The translations under genes were made by a program, and so were the position numbers. The notes under the pieces were generated by a model. The model was not told the origin of the DNA and did not search any database. It saw nothing but the letters and a program-made list of their open reading frames with translations. Positions 16,634 to 24,332 of a stretch of DNA of 64,000 nt are shown in pieces. The DNA is from an uncultured Lachnospiraceae bacterium. Its GTDB lineage: Bacteria > Bacillota > Clostridia > Lachnospirales > Lachnospiraceae. Each line of letters opens with the position of its first letter. Within the stretch, counting starts at the first letter, position 1. The stretch lies in NCBI GenBank assembly GCA_910585965.1, contig CAJUHH010000005.1:1-64000 (forward strand). Direction: 5' to 3'.

Positions 16634-16640
16634 CCCAGCT
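16592..16640 (+). repeat. 49-bp direct repeat, copy 2 (displaced tRNA-Gln 3' half)
   Basis: Identical to 15726-15774. It lacks the D arm and 5' acceptor strand, so it is not a tRNA gene. It doubles as the 3' end of the HEPN gene. Confidence 0.95.
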
Positions 16641-16645
16641 TTCAA

Positions 16646-16675
16646 CCCCGGTGGATATTATCTGCCGGGGTTTTT
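16646..16675 (+). terminator. Terminator, probably the original tRNA-Gln terminator
   Basis: CCCCGG and CCGGGG with a 13-base loop and five T, six bases after the displaced tRNA end. It now terminates the HEPN transcript. Confidence 0.8.
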
Positions 16676-16683
16676 GAAAAATG

Positions 16684-16712
16684 TTGAGAAAAATAATAGA
16701 ATATGCTATGAT
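16684..16712 (+). promoter_or_regulatory. Promoter of chemoreceptor gene
   Basis: TTGAGA, a 17-base spacer and TATGAT, 44 bases ahead of the start codon. Confidence 0.6.
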
Positions 16713-16755
16713 AAATTTGTTCAAAATTACTTAATAAGATAAAGCGAGATGGAAT

Positions 16756-18309
16756 ATGGGAAAAATGAATTCTATTATTGAAGAATACATGGGTATGGTA
16801 TATACCGTAGTTATTTTGGTTATTACGGGTTCATGCATGTGTGCCGGCGTTACTTTTGGCCTTTTAAAAGCACTCGGGTTCTACCCGACAGTTTCGTGGA
16901 CAGCTTTGGGAGTCTTTATTGCGACTTGTGTTTTTTATTTCATAATAGGGTTGGTTCTGATTAAGAATGCTTATACGAAGAATGAAGCAACGGGGAAAAA
17001 TATGATTAAGCCGGAAATGCTGAGGGTCGGCAAGGGATTTATACTTGTCATCCTTCTCATTCAGTTTAATTTTATTTCTTACCTGATTCCGTCCAAGGAA
17101 TTTTGGGCATATACTTTTTTCTTTGTAATTTTAACGGCGTTTTTCATGGATGTGAAGATGGTGTCAGCGGTATCGGCAGGGATTGCCGTATCCATTATTA
17201 TTTCCAGCGTGATAAAAGCGGAGGAGCTTCTGCCAGTCAGGGATGAAATTTTTATTGCAGAGCTGGTAATCCGGGTAATCTGCCTTGTGCTGTCCCTTTC
17301 CGGTATTATACTTATCACTTTTCTGACAAGCCATTTTCTTGTCAATATGAAGAAGGACGAGCTGGAGATGAATAATGCGAGGGTTCAGAACGTGATCGGG
17401 AAAGCGACTGATTTGACGGCCGGCCTGGTGAACGCGAGCGTCTCGCTGTCGGAAATATCAAAAAATGAAAGTTCTTCGGCGGAAAAGCTGAGTGCCAGCA
17501 GCTCATTGCTTTTATCGACCAGCAATGAACTGATTGTTAAGGCGCAGGAAAGCATGTCGAACCTGAATGAACTGAAGGAATCGGGTCAGTTGATGAATGA
17601 AAATGTAGAGAAGGTAGGCAGGACATCCCATGACTTGTTGGATAAATCCCAGGAAAACGAGCGTCTTCTGAACCAGTTAAGGGCAGTCAATGAGCAAGTG
17701 ACCGCCTCTACGGAGGATACAAACCGTGTGGCGGAAAAGCTGAGCGAGGCGGTCGGCGAGATCGATGTAACGCTCAACGTGATCAGCGATATTTCAGAAT
17801 CGACAAATCTTCTTGCTTTAAATGCATCGATCGAGGCGGCAAGGGCGGGGGAGGCCGGAAAAGGGTTCGCTGTTGTCGCTCAGGAGGTCGGCAAACTGGC
17901 AAACAGCACGCAGGATTCGCTTGTGGAAGTGCAGAAGGTCATCGGCAGGATACAGGACAATGTAAAGGAAATGTCCGCTTTTATCAGCGAAAATACACAG
18001 AAACTGGCGAACCAGAACGATATGTTTATGAAAACCTTCGAGAGCATAAAGGAAATGATTGTATTGCTGAAGCGTTCCATGGAAGATATTTCGGCCATGA
18101 ATGAGGTGCATAGAAAGCAGGAGGAGGTGATCTGGAAGACAGTACATATCAGTGAAAGCATTGCCGGAAGCATTCAGAGCGAAAATGAGGAATTTGGTTA
18201 TATTTCGCAGATGGTGGAAAGCAATGCCGCCGATATCATGCAGATGACGGAGCAGGTGGATACGATCAATCATATGATCGAGGAGATGAATGATTTGCTC
18301 AATTTATAA
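16756..18309 (+). CDS. Methyl-accepting chemotaxis protein with polytopic membrane domain
   Basis: 517 residues. The first 200 contain about six hydrophobic helices (near 14-38, 48-71, 95-113, 118-131, 134-154 and 170-195) with short loops and no extracellular ligand domain. The rest is a coiled-coil signalling domain whose hairpin tip reads ESTNLLALNASIEAARAGEAGKGFAVVAQEVGKLAN. No HAMP domain is recognisable between membrane and signalling parts. A membrane-embedded sensor, perhaps of membrane state or energy, is an inference. It is transcribed from its own promoter and is not next to che genes. Confidence 0.93.
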   Translation: MGKMNSIIEEYMGMVYTVVILVITGSCMCAGVTFGLLKALGFYPTVSWTALGVFIATCVFYFIIGLVLIKNAYTKNEATGKNMIKPEMLRVGKGFILVILLIQFNFISYLIPSKEFWAYTFFFVILTAFFMDVKMVSAVSAGIAVSIIISSVIKAEELLPVRDEIFIAELVIRVICLVLSLSGIILITFLTSHFLVNMKKDELEMNNARVQNVIGKATDLTAGLVNASVSLSEISKNESSSAEKLSASSSLLLSTSNELIVKAQESMSNLNELKESGQLMNENVEKVGRTSHDLLDKSQENERLLNQLRAVNEQVTASTEDTNRVAEKLSEAVGEIDVTLNVISDISESTNLLALNASIEAARAGEAGKGFAVVAQEVGKLANSTQDSLVEVQKVIGRIQDNVKEMSAFISENTQKLANQNDMFMKTFESIKEMIVLLKRSMEDISAMNEVHRKQEEVIWKTVHISESIAGSIQSENEEFGYISQMVESNAADIMQMTEQVDTINHMIEEMNDLLNL

Positions 18310-18354
18310 AATGACAGCGGAGTTTTTGCAGAAAAAGGAAAGAAGTGATAAGGA

Positions 18355-19095
18355 ATGTATAAATTCAGCAGTCGCATCAGATATAGCGAAGTGGACAGTA
18401 AAGGGAAATTATCCCTGGAGTCGCTGTTGGATTATTTTCAGGACTGCTCTACCTTCCATTCGGAAGATATAGGGGTCGGGCTTGGATATCTGGAAGAAAG
18501 GCATCTGGCCTGGGTATTATCCGCATGGCAGATCGTGGCGGACCGTTATCCGAAGTTATGCGAGAGAGTAAGGATCGGTACAGCCCCATATGGTTTTAAA
18601 GGCTTTTTTGGATACCGGAATTTCTTAATGGAAACGGAGGAGGGAGAAAAGCTGGCCTGTGCCAATACTTTATGGATCCTGATGGATATGGAAAAGATGT
18701 ATCCGGCGAAACCGACGAAAGAAATGCTGGAGGCGTATGAGATAGAAGATAAGCTGCCGATGGATTATGCGCCGAGAAAAATTGCCCTGCCGATGGAAGG
18801 CGGTGTGGGAAAAGAACCGTTGGAAGTTGCGCGCAGGCACTTGGATACCAATAACCATGTGAATAACGGGCAGTATATCCGCATGGCGAAAGAATATTTA
18901 TCTGCAGAGTATATGGAGCGGGACATGTTCCTTCGGCAGATGAGGGCGGAATATAAACGGCAGGCGCATCTTGGAGATAAGATTTACCCGGTTGTTTATG
19001 AAAAGGGGGAGATAGCTGCGGTTTCCCTGAATGACAGGGAAGGGCAGCCGTATTGTATCGTAGAATTTGAGTTTAGGAATATGGGGAGTGAGTGA
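18355..19095 (+). CDS. Acyl-[acyl-carrier-protein] thioesterase
   Basis: 246-residue double hot-dog thioesterase of the FatA-like family (PF01643) that releases fatty acids from ACP. The N-terminal hot-dog begins FSSRIRYSEVDSKGKLSLESLLDYFQD, and the active-site block in the second is ARRHLDTNNHVNNGQYIRMA (about 158-177) with its Asn and His. It sits 45 bases after the chemoreceptor gene and its stop overlaps the region just ahead of cvfB, so it is likely co-transcribed with cvfB. Confidence 0.9.
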   Translation: MYKFSSRIRYSEVDSKGKLSLESLLDYFQDCSTFHSEDIGVGLGYLEERHLAWVLSAWQIVADRYPKLCERVRIGTAPYGFKGFFGYRNFLMETEEGEKLACANTLWILMDMEKMYPAKPTKEMLEAYEIEDKLPMDYAPRKIALPMEGGVGKEPLEVARRHLDTNNHVNNGQYIRMAKEYLSAEYMERDMFLRQMRAEYKRQAHLGDKIYPVVYEKGEIAAVSLNDREGQPYCIVEFEFRNMGSE

Positions 19096-19097
19096 TC

Positions 19098-19934
19098 ATG
19101 GTTCAATTAGGCGAAAGACAGAAGATGGTAGTGGTAAAGACGGTGGATTTCGGGGTATACGTTGCTCCGGCAGTGGAGGAAGCGGAAGAAAAAGTGCTTC
19201 TTCCCAAAAAACAGGTGCCGGAGGGAACGAAAAACGGCGATGAACTGGAAGTGTTCATTTACCGGGATTCGAATGACAGGCTGATCGCAACGACGAATGA
19301 AGCGAAGCTATCTTTGGGAGAAGTGGCTTTGCTGAAAGTGTCCCAGGTTGCTGCGATCGGCGCTTTTCTCGATTGGGGGCTGGAAAAAGACTTGTTTCTT
19401 CCGTTCAGGGAACAGACGAAGCAGCTGCAGGAGGGGGATGAATGCCTGGTGGCCCTTTACATCGATAAGAGCGACCGCTTATGCGCGACGATGAAGATAT
19501 ACACTTATTTGAGTACGGACAGCAGCTATAAAAGGGATGACAGGGTGGAAGGCCATGTCTATGAAATCAGTAAAAATTTTGGCGCTTTTGTGGCAGTGGA
19601 TGATAAATATTCCGGCTTGATCCCGGTAAAAGAAATCTATGGGAATATCCAGGTAGGCGATCTGGTTTCGGCAAGAGTCACGGGGGTAAAGGAGGACGGG
19701 AAGCTGGATCTGAGCATCCGGGAAAAATCCTATCTCCAGATAGGGAAAGATGTGATTAAGATACTGAACGCGCTGGAGGAATATGACGGAGTGCTGCCGT
19801 TTAACGATAAGGCCTCTCCTGAAACGATAAGACGGGAAATGCAAATGAGTAAAAATGAATTCAAACGCGCGGTAGGACATCTTCTGAAGGAGGGAAAAAT
19901 CACAATAACCGAAAAAAATATCCGTTTAAATTAG
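19098..19934 (+). CDS. cvfB: CvfB-like S1 RNA-binding protein
   Basis: 278 residues with consecutive S1-like beta-barrels (about 1-60, 65-130 and 140-215) and a winged-helix C-terminus, the layout of CvfB/YitL. Recognisable are KTVDFGVYVAP, LLPKKQVPEGTKNGDELEVF and the third S1 domain starting DDRVEGHVYEISKNFGAFV. Staphylococcal CvfB affects virulence gene expression; the molecular target is not settled. I chose ATG 19098, nine bases after GGGGAG; a GTG at 19092 overlapping the upstream stop is too close to the ribosome site. Confidence 0.9.
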   Translation: MVQLGERQKMVVVKTVDFGVYVAPAVEEAEEKVLLPKKQVPEGTKNGDELEVFIYRDSNDRLIATTNEAKLSLGEVALLKVSQVAAIGAFLDWGLEKDLFLPFREQTKQLQEGDECLVALYIDKSDRLCATMKIYTYLSTDSSYKRDDRVEGHVYEISKNFGAFVAVDDKYSGLIPVKEIYGNIQVGDLVSARVTGVKEDGKLDLSIREKSYLQIGKDVIKILNALEEYDGVLPFNDKASPETIRREMQMSKNEFKRAVGHLLKEGKITITEKNIRLN

Positions 19935-19946
19935 GCAATATTACGA

Positions 19947-19975
19947 TTGCATTCGTTTTGGGATATCAGTATAAT
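19947..19975 (+). promoter_or_regulatory. Promoter of the small-protein/CPBP pair
   Basis: TTGCAT, a 17-base spacer and TATAAT. Downstream in the leader is a small hairpin CAAGGG/CCCTTG (19987-20011) of unknown role. Confidence 0.65.
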
Positions 19976-20027
19976 CAGTGGTAAGCAAGGGGGAGAACAA
20001 AACTGCCCTTGAAGAAAGGAGATTATT

Positions 20028-20261
20028 ATGAAAGTACAAAACATTACGGATATCGATAAGTTTTTTAAGGTAATTGACAGCTGTGTGGGAAAAGTAGAGC
20101 TGGTGACGGGGGAAGGAGACAGACTGAACCTGAAGTCCAAGCTTTCCCAGTATGTTTCCATGGCGAATATTTTTTCTGACGGTACGATCGCTGAGCTTGA
20201 GCTGATCGCTTATGAACCGGAAGATATTACGAAATTAGTCAGCTTTATGATGGAAAGCTAA
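20028..20261 (+). CDS. Conserved small protein of unknown function
   Basis: 77 residues starting at ATG behind AAAGGAGA. It begins MKVQNITDIDKFFKVIDSC and has alternating beta and alpha character with no transmembrane segment. Its pattern (a residue-binding-like VELVTGEGDRLNLKSKLSQYV core) recurs in Lachnospiraceae proteins sometimes labelled polyA polymerase, a label I see no support for at this length. It is followed six bases later by the CPBP protease gene and shares its promoter. Confidence 0.76.
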   Translation: MKVQNITDIDKFFKVIDSCVGKVELVTGEGDRLNLKSKLSQYVSMANIFSDGTIAELELIAYEPEDITKLVSFMMES

Positions 20262-20267
20262 GAGAAG

Positions 20268-21167
20268 ATGAATGGTAAAAAGGTAAACCGGATCTTTCTG
20301 GCAGTGGTGCTTTTGAATATAACGACGATTGTGCTGCTGTCAGTCTTATATCCGATCTTTCAATTAGGGATGATTCCCAATTTAATATTGAGTCAGCTTA
20401 TCGTATTTTTACCGGCTGCTTTTGGGGTTCTGCTTGCAAAGGAGAACCTTATTCAGTTTGCCGGTTTTCATAAAATCAAAGTGTCTTCAGTATTTATGAC
20501 TATTCTTTTTACGTGGCTGTGCATGCCGCTGGTTACGTTGATCAATGCTATTTCCATGCTTTTTGTGGATAATGCGGTAGCTTCTATGACAAGCGACCTG
20601 GCAGGGTCGCCGCTTATGGCTACGTTTCTTGTGATGAGCATTTTAGGGCCGCTGAACGAAGAACTGGTATGCCGGGGAATCTTTTATCAGGGTTATAAAA
20701 GATCCGGCACGATGATGCAGGCAATGCTGCTGTCGGCGCTTCTTTTTGCGCTTTTGCATATGAATTTCAATCAGGCGGCATATGCCTTTGCGATAGGGAT
20801 TATTGCGGTGCTGCTGGTGGAGGCAACAGGAAGTTTGTGGAGTTCTGTGATTCTTCATGTGACAATTAATATGCAGCCGGTATTGCTGATGTACATGGAA
20901 GACGGGGCGGACATACAAGAGGCGCAGGAACTGCTGACTACGGATATGCTTCTTTTGGTGATCAGCGTATATCTGGTGATCGCGGTCGTGACGACGGCTT
21001 TGGCAGGATGCGTGCTTGCATGGATCGCCAAAAATGAAAAGCGCGAAGAAAATCTCCGCGCCGTCTGGAAAACCAGAAAATACAAAAAAGAAGGAAAAGT
21101 TGTCACCGTTCCTCTTTTGATAGCAGTTATTATCCTGTTTGCTGTTATGGTATTGACTGCTCTATAA
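20268..21167 (+). CDS. CPBP family intramembrane glutamic protease
   Basis: 299 residues with about eight hydrophobic segments. The CPBP (Abi, CAAX-like) motifs are all present. Motif 1 is GPLNEELVCRGIF (about 124-136) with the catalytic glutamate pair and arginine, motif 2 is FALLHMNF (about 162-169) and motif 3 is VILHVTIN (about 197-204). The family includes CAAX prenyl proteases and bacteriocin-immunity proteins; the substrate here is unknown. The C-terminal 35 residues are basic, then form a last membrane helix. Confidence 0.9.
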   Translation: MNGKKVNRIFLAVVLLNITTIVLLSVLYPIFQLGMIPNLILSQLIVFLPAAFGVLLAKENLIQFAGFHKIKVSSVFMTILFTWLCMPLVTLINAISMLFVDNAVASMTSDLAGSPLMATFLVMSILGPLNEELVCRGIFYQGYKRSGTMMQAMLLSALLFALLHMNFNQAAYAFAIGIIAVLLVEATGSLWSSVILHVTINMQPVLLMYMEDGADIQEAQELLTTDMLLLVISVYLVIAVVTTALAGCVLAWIAKNEKREENLRAVWKTRKYKKEGKVVTVPLLIAVIILFAVMVLTAL

Positions 21168-21196
21168 CTGCATGAATTGTCAAATAGAAGACCATT

Positions 21197-21385
21197 TTAC
21201 AGATAAACGTCGATGTTTGCGCCTATTGCAGGATTAACGGAAAGCTCCATGGAAGTGGTCATCATATTAACCATCTGCGCCCCGGTGGATTCCAGATTAT
21301 CCAAAGATTTGGCGAGCATCGCCGTTCCTACTTCGTTAAGGGTTCTTGACTGGGCAAGCCCCATAGACAATGAAGGGATATCCAT
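21197..21385 (-). CDS. YjfB family putative motility protein
   Basis: 62 residues, start ATG 21385 behind AAAGGAGGA; an upstream in-frame ATG adds 11 basic residues and lacks a ribosome site. The sequence MDIPSLSMGLAQSRTLNEVG followed by AMLAKSLDNLESTGAQMV matches the small YjfB family, which is associated with motile Firmicutes and of unknown mechanism. It fits the flagellar genes elsewhere in the window. Its promoter is interleaved with that of the glycosyltransferase on the other strand. Confidence 0.82.
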   Translation of the reverse strand: MDIPSLSMGLAQSRTLNEVGTAMLAKSLDNLESTGAQMVNMMTTSMELSVNPAIGANIDVYL

Positions 21386-21426
21386 ACGCTTCCTCCTTTC
21401 TGTTGCTTCATGTTTCAATACTTCTG

Positions 21427-21455
21427 TTGCAAGTATAGCATATTTCTGATATAAT
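21427..21455 (+). promoter_or_regulatory. Promoter of WecG/TagA-like gene
   Basis: TTGCAA, a 17-base spacer and TATAAT, about 30 bases ahead of the start. Confidence 0.68.
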
Positions 21456-21461
21456 TGGCAA
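21432..21461 (-). promoter_or_regulatory. Promoter of yjfB-like gene, interleaved with the + promoter
   Basis: On the - strand TTGCCA (21461-21456), an 18-base spacer and TATACT (21437-21432). It covers the same DNA as the + strand promoter at 21427-21455. Confidence 0.62.
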
Positions 21462-21486
21462 GTCGGGATATAGGAAATGGTGGAAT

Positions 21487-22170
21487 ATGCAGAAAATAAA
21501 TATATTGGGGATTGAGCTTATCGATTACTCCCTGAAGGAATCGCTGCTTCGGCTGGATCATTATGTGGGAGGCGGAGGACTCAATACAATTTTGTACATT
21601 ACGACCCCTGTGCTTATTATGGCGGGAGAGAATGAAGAGGAAAAAAAAGAAATAGAGTCTATGGACATGACTTTATGCGGGGATGCCGATATCCTTAAGG
21701 TAGCTGAAATCCGTTCCGTCAGCAGGCAGTATGAAGTGGAAAATCTGGTTTTCCTGAAAGAGTTTTTAAGAAGGCTGGCGAGGGACGGCAAAAAGGTGTA
21801 TCTTCTTGCAGAATCGGAAGAGGAAACGGGAATTCTCAGGGAAGAACTGGAGGCATTCCAGACAGGCATTCTGATTGGCGGAAACGGAGTCATTGCGGAC
21901 GGCGAGGAAGAGCTGGAAGAGGTAATAAACAGAATAAATGATATTGCGCCGACCGCGATCATATCCAGAATGGCCCCAGGGATACAAGAAAAGTGGATGA
22001 CTAAGGCAAAGCCTTTTGCCAATGCGGAAGTGTGGCTGGGCATTTCAAAAGATATGATGCTTGACAGGACGAAGGAACCTTTCCGCAAAAAGGTTACGGA
22101 CAAAATTTATAAGAGGATTTTCCATAAGAGGATGAGCCGCTTCAGGGATGAAAATGAGAGGGGAGAGTGA
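21487..22170 (+). CDS. WecG/TagA/CpsF family glycosyltransferase
   Basis: 227 residues in the GT26 fold family, which adds N-acetylmannosamine(uronate) or similar sugars to lipid-linked precursors of teichoic acid or surface glycans. The N-terminus MQKINILGIELIDYSLKESL is typical. DMTLCGDADIL replaces the usual LPDG-type donor loop. The C-terminal half has APTAIISRMAPGIQEKWM and a basic tail (KRIFHKRMSRFRDENER) that probably binds the membrane surface. It is somewhat diverged from TagA, so the sugar is not assignable. Confidence 0.86.
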   Translation: MQKINILGIELIDYSLKESLLRLDHYVGGGGLNTILYITTPVLIMAGENEEEKKEIESMDMTLCGDADILKVAEIRSVSRQYEVENLVFLKEFLRRLARDGKKVYLLAESEEETGILREELEAFQTGILIGGNGVIADGEEELEEVINRINDIAPTAIISRMAPGIQEKWMTKAKPFANAEVWLGISKDMMLDRTKEPFRKKVTDKIYKRIFHKRMSRFRDENERGE

Positions 22171-22444
22171 GCAGATTTGGAATGGCGCACATTTCAGGTC
22201 TGTTTGTTTTTGTGTACGGAGGGCGGAAAATAGCTCCATTATGCAGCAAAGCCGGGTAAAGTTAAAAAATATACAAATTTATGCGTGAAGAGTATGGATT
22301 TTTTTGTGGTTTTCTATTAAAATTAGGAGAAGGTATAGATCTAATCATAGAAAAACAGGTAGATGTATGAGGTGTAGTTTGTAGATTTTGCATAATTGAT
22401 CAGAAGAACGGATGCATGATGAGGACAAGAGAAGGAGCGGGGAA

Positions 22445-23533
22445 ATGATTTCTAATCAAATTTTACAGAATACGATTGACGGTTTAAAGTCTATTGCGAG
22501 GGTGGAATTGTGCGTTATGGATGTGGATGGGAAGGAAGTAGCATCTACGGCGCCGGACATGGAAAGCTGCGCCGGAGCGGCAGCCGGGTTTGCGGGATCT
22601 CCGGCAGATTCCCAGGAAATCCAGGGATACCAGTATTTTAAAATTTTTGACGAACAGCAGCTGGAATATATTTTGATTGCAGGCGGGGCGGGAGAGGATG
22701 TATATACTATTGGCAAGATGGTTGCTTTCCAGATCCAGAGCCTCCTGGTAGCATATAAGGAACGCTTTGACAAGGATAATTTTGTCAAAAACCTTTTGCT
22801 GGATAACCTTTTGCTCGTGGATATCTATAGCAGGGCAAAAAAACTCCATATTAGAACGGATGTAAAGCGCGTGACGATGATTATCGAGACGGAAGACGGC
22901 AAGGATAACAATGTCTTGGAAATGGCCAGGGCAAACTTTGGAAATAATAGCAAAGATTTCATTACCGCAGTGGATGAAAATAATGTTATAGTAGTGAAGG
23001 ATCTTTCGGAAGGAGAAGCCGGCAAGGAGATCGAAAAGGCGGCAAATATGATGGAAAGCGTCCTGACAAGGGAAGGAATGCAGGGGATCCGCATTTCCTA
23101 TGGGACGATCGTGAACGAGATCAAAGATGTGAGCCGCTCCTATAAAGAAGCGAAAATGGCGTTGGATGTAGGAAAGATATTTTTTGACGAAAGGGATATT
23201 ATCGCATACAGTGAGCTTGGGATCGGACGTCTGATTTACCAGCTTCCGATACCGCTTTGCAAAATGTTTATCAAGGAGATATTCGGCGGGAAAAGCCCGG
23301 ATGACTTCGATGAGGAAACGCTGACTACGATCAATAAGTTTTTTGAAAACAGCCTGAATGTTTCGGAAACGTCGCGGCAGCTGTTTATCCACAGGAATAC
23401 TCTGGTCTACAGGCTGGATAAGCTTCAGAAGAGCACGGGGCTGGATCTGAGGGTTTTTGAGGATGCAATTACCTTCAAGATCGCTTTGATGGTGGTAAAA
23501 TATATGAAATATATGGAGACTTTTGAATATTAA
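22445..23533 (+). CDS. CdaR/PucR-type transcriptional regulator (sugar diacid regulator-like)
   Basis: 362 residues. The N-terminal part (about 1-130) resembles the sugar-diacid recognition domain of CdaR (SNQILQNTIDGLKSIARVELCVMD). A GGDEF-like middle domain follows, then the PucR helix-turn-helix: ETSRQLFIHRNTLVYRLDKLQ (about 322-342), near-consensus for the family. I start at ATG 22445 behind GGAGCGGGG. The roughly 275-base gap upstream (22171-22444) holds no gene I can see. No sugar-diacid genes are nearby, so the target is unknown; it lies immediately ahead of ftsE but with a 52-base gap. Confidence 0.84.
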   Translation: MISNQILQNTIDGLKSIARVELCVMDVDGKEVASTAPDMESCAGAAAGFAGSPADSQEIQGYQYFKIFDEQQLEYILIAGGAGEDVYTIGKMVAFQIQSLLVAYKERFDKDNFVKNLLLDNLLLVDIYSRAKKLHIRTDVKRVTMIIETEDGKDNNVLEMARANFGNNSKDFITAVDENNVIVVKDLSEGEAGKEIEKAANMMESVLTREGMQGIRISYGTIVNEIKDVSRSYKEAKMALDVGKIFFDERDIIAYSELGIGRLIYQLPIPLCKMFIKEIFGGKSPDDFDEETLTTINKFFENSLNVSETSRQLFIHRNTLVYRLDKLQKSTGLDLRVFEDAITFKIALMVVKYMKYMETFEY

Positions 23534-23585
23534 ATGCCTGGACAGGGGCAGGCGGTAAAGAGAAAAATCAGGTGGGTGAAATACA

Positions 23586-24332
23586 TTGACGGAAAAAGAC
23601 AGGAAGAAAAAAAGAGGGAAAAAGCATACAATTCTGGAAAATGAAATCATTACTCTGGACAATGTGAGCAAAGCGTATGCGACGGGGGCGCCGGCATTAA
23701 ACGGTGTCAGCCTGCATATTAACAGAGGGGAATTTGTTTTTATCGTAGGCGACAGCGGTTCTGGCAAATCCACGATGATAAAGCTTCTTTTGAGGGAATT
23801 GACCCCTACATCGGGGAACATCAATGTGATGGGATATGATTTGGTAAAGATCAAACACAGGAAGATCCCGAAGTTTCGGAGGAACCTGGGGATTGTTTTC
23901 CAGGATTTCCGCCTTCTGAAGGATCGGAATGTTTATGAAAATGTGGCGTTTGCCCAGCGCATTATCCAAGTGTCCAATAAGGATATCAAGAGAAATGTAC
24001 CGAGCATTCTGGCTACGGTAGGACTTGCCGGAAAGTATAAGGCGAAGCCGAAACAGCTTTCGGGCGGAGAACAGCAGAGGGTAGCGCTGGCAAGGGCGCT
24101 TGTCAATAAACCGACTATTCTGCTGGCCGATGAGCCGACGGGAAACCTGGATCCTAAAAATTCATGGGAGATCATGAAACTGCTGGAGCAGATCAATGAG
24201 AACGGCACTACGGTTCTGGTTGTCACCCATAACAGGGAAATCGTAAATGCCATGAAGAAAAGAGTCGTTACGATGAAAAAGGGCGTTATCGTAAGCGATG
24301 AAGAAAAGGGCGGTTACATCGATGAGGATTAG
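23586..24332 (+). CDS. ftsE: Cell division ATP-binding protein FtsE
   Basis: ABC ATPase of 248 residues that with FtsX transmits a signal across the membrane to cell-wall hydrolases at the septum. It has Walker A GDSGSGKST (about 55-63), Q-loop VFQDFRLL, signature LSGGEQQRVALARAL (about 159-173), Walker B ILLADEPTG and the H-loop VVTHNREIV. It starts at TTG 23586 with a basic N-terminal extension (KDRKKKRGKKH) of about 15 residues. It overlaps ftsX by 11 bases. The hydrolase it should activate is probably the M23 protein encoded next. Confidence 0.95.
   Translation: MTEKDRKKKRGKKHTILENEIITLDNVSKAYATGAPALNGVSLHINRGEFVFIVGDSGSGKSTMIKLLLRELTPTSGNINVMGYDLVKIKHRKIPKFRRNLGIVFQDFRLLKDRNVYENVAFAQRIIQVSNKDIKRNVPSILATVGLAGKYKAKPKQLSGGEQQRVALARALVNKPTILLADEPTGNLDPKNSWEIMKLLEQINENGTTVLVVTHNREIVNAMKKRVVTMKKGVIVSDEEKGGYIDED

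Larger units (their letters stand above)
15726..16640. mobile_element. Micro-island with MNT/HEPN toxin-antitoxin pair in tRNA-Gln
   Basis: About 0.9 kb bounded by two perfect 49-bp copies of the tRNA-Gln 3' half. This is the layout left by tyrosine-integrase elements in tRNA genes. The unit carries only two genes and no integrase, so it must have been moved in trans or be the remnant of a larger element. Each copy of the repeat is followed by its own terminator. The mechanism is inferred; the repeats are directly visible. Confidence 0.65.

Noticed and set aside
16592..16640. Second tRNA gene
   Set aside because: Only the anticodon, variable and T arms with the 3' acceptor strand are present; the D arm and 5' acceptor strand are missing.
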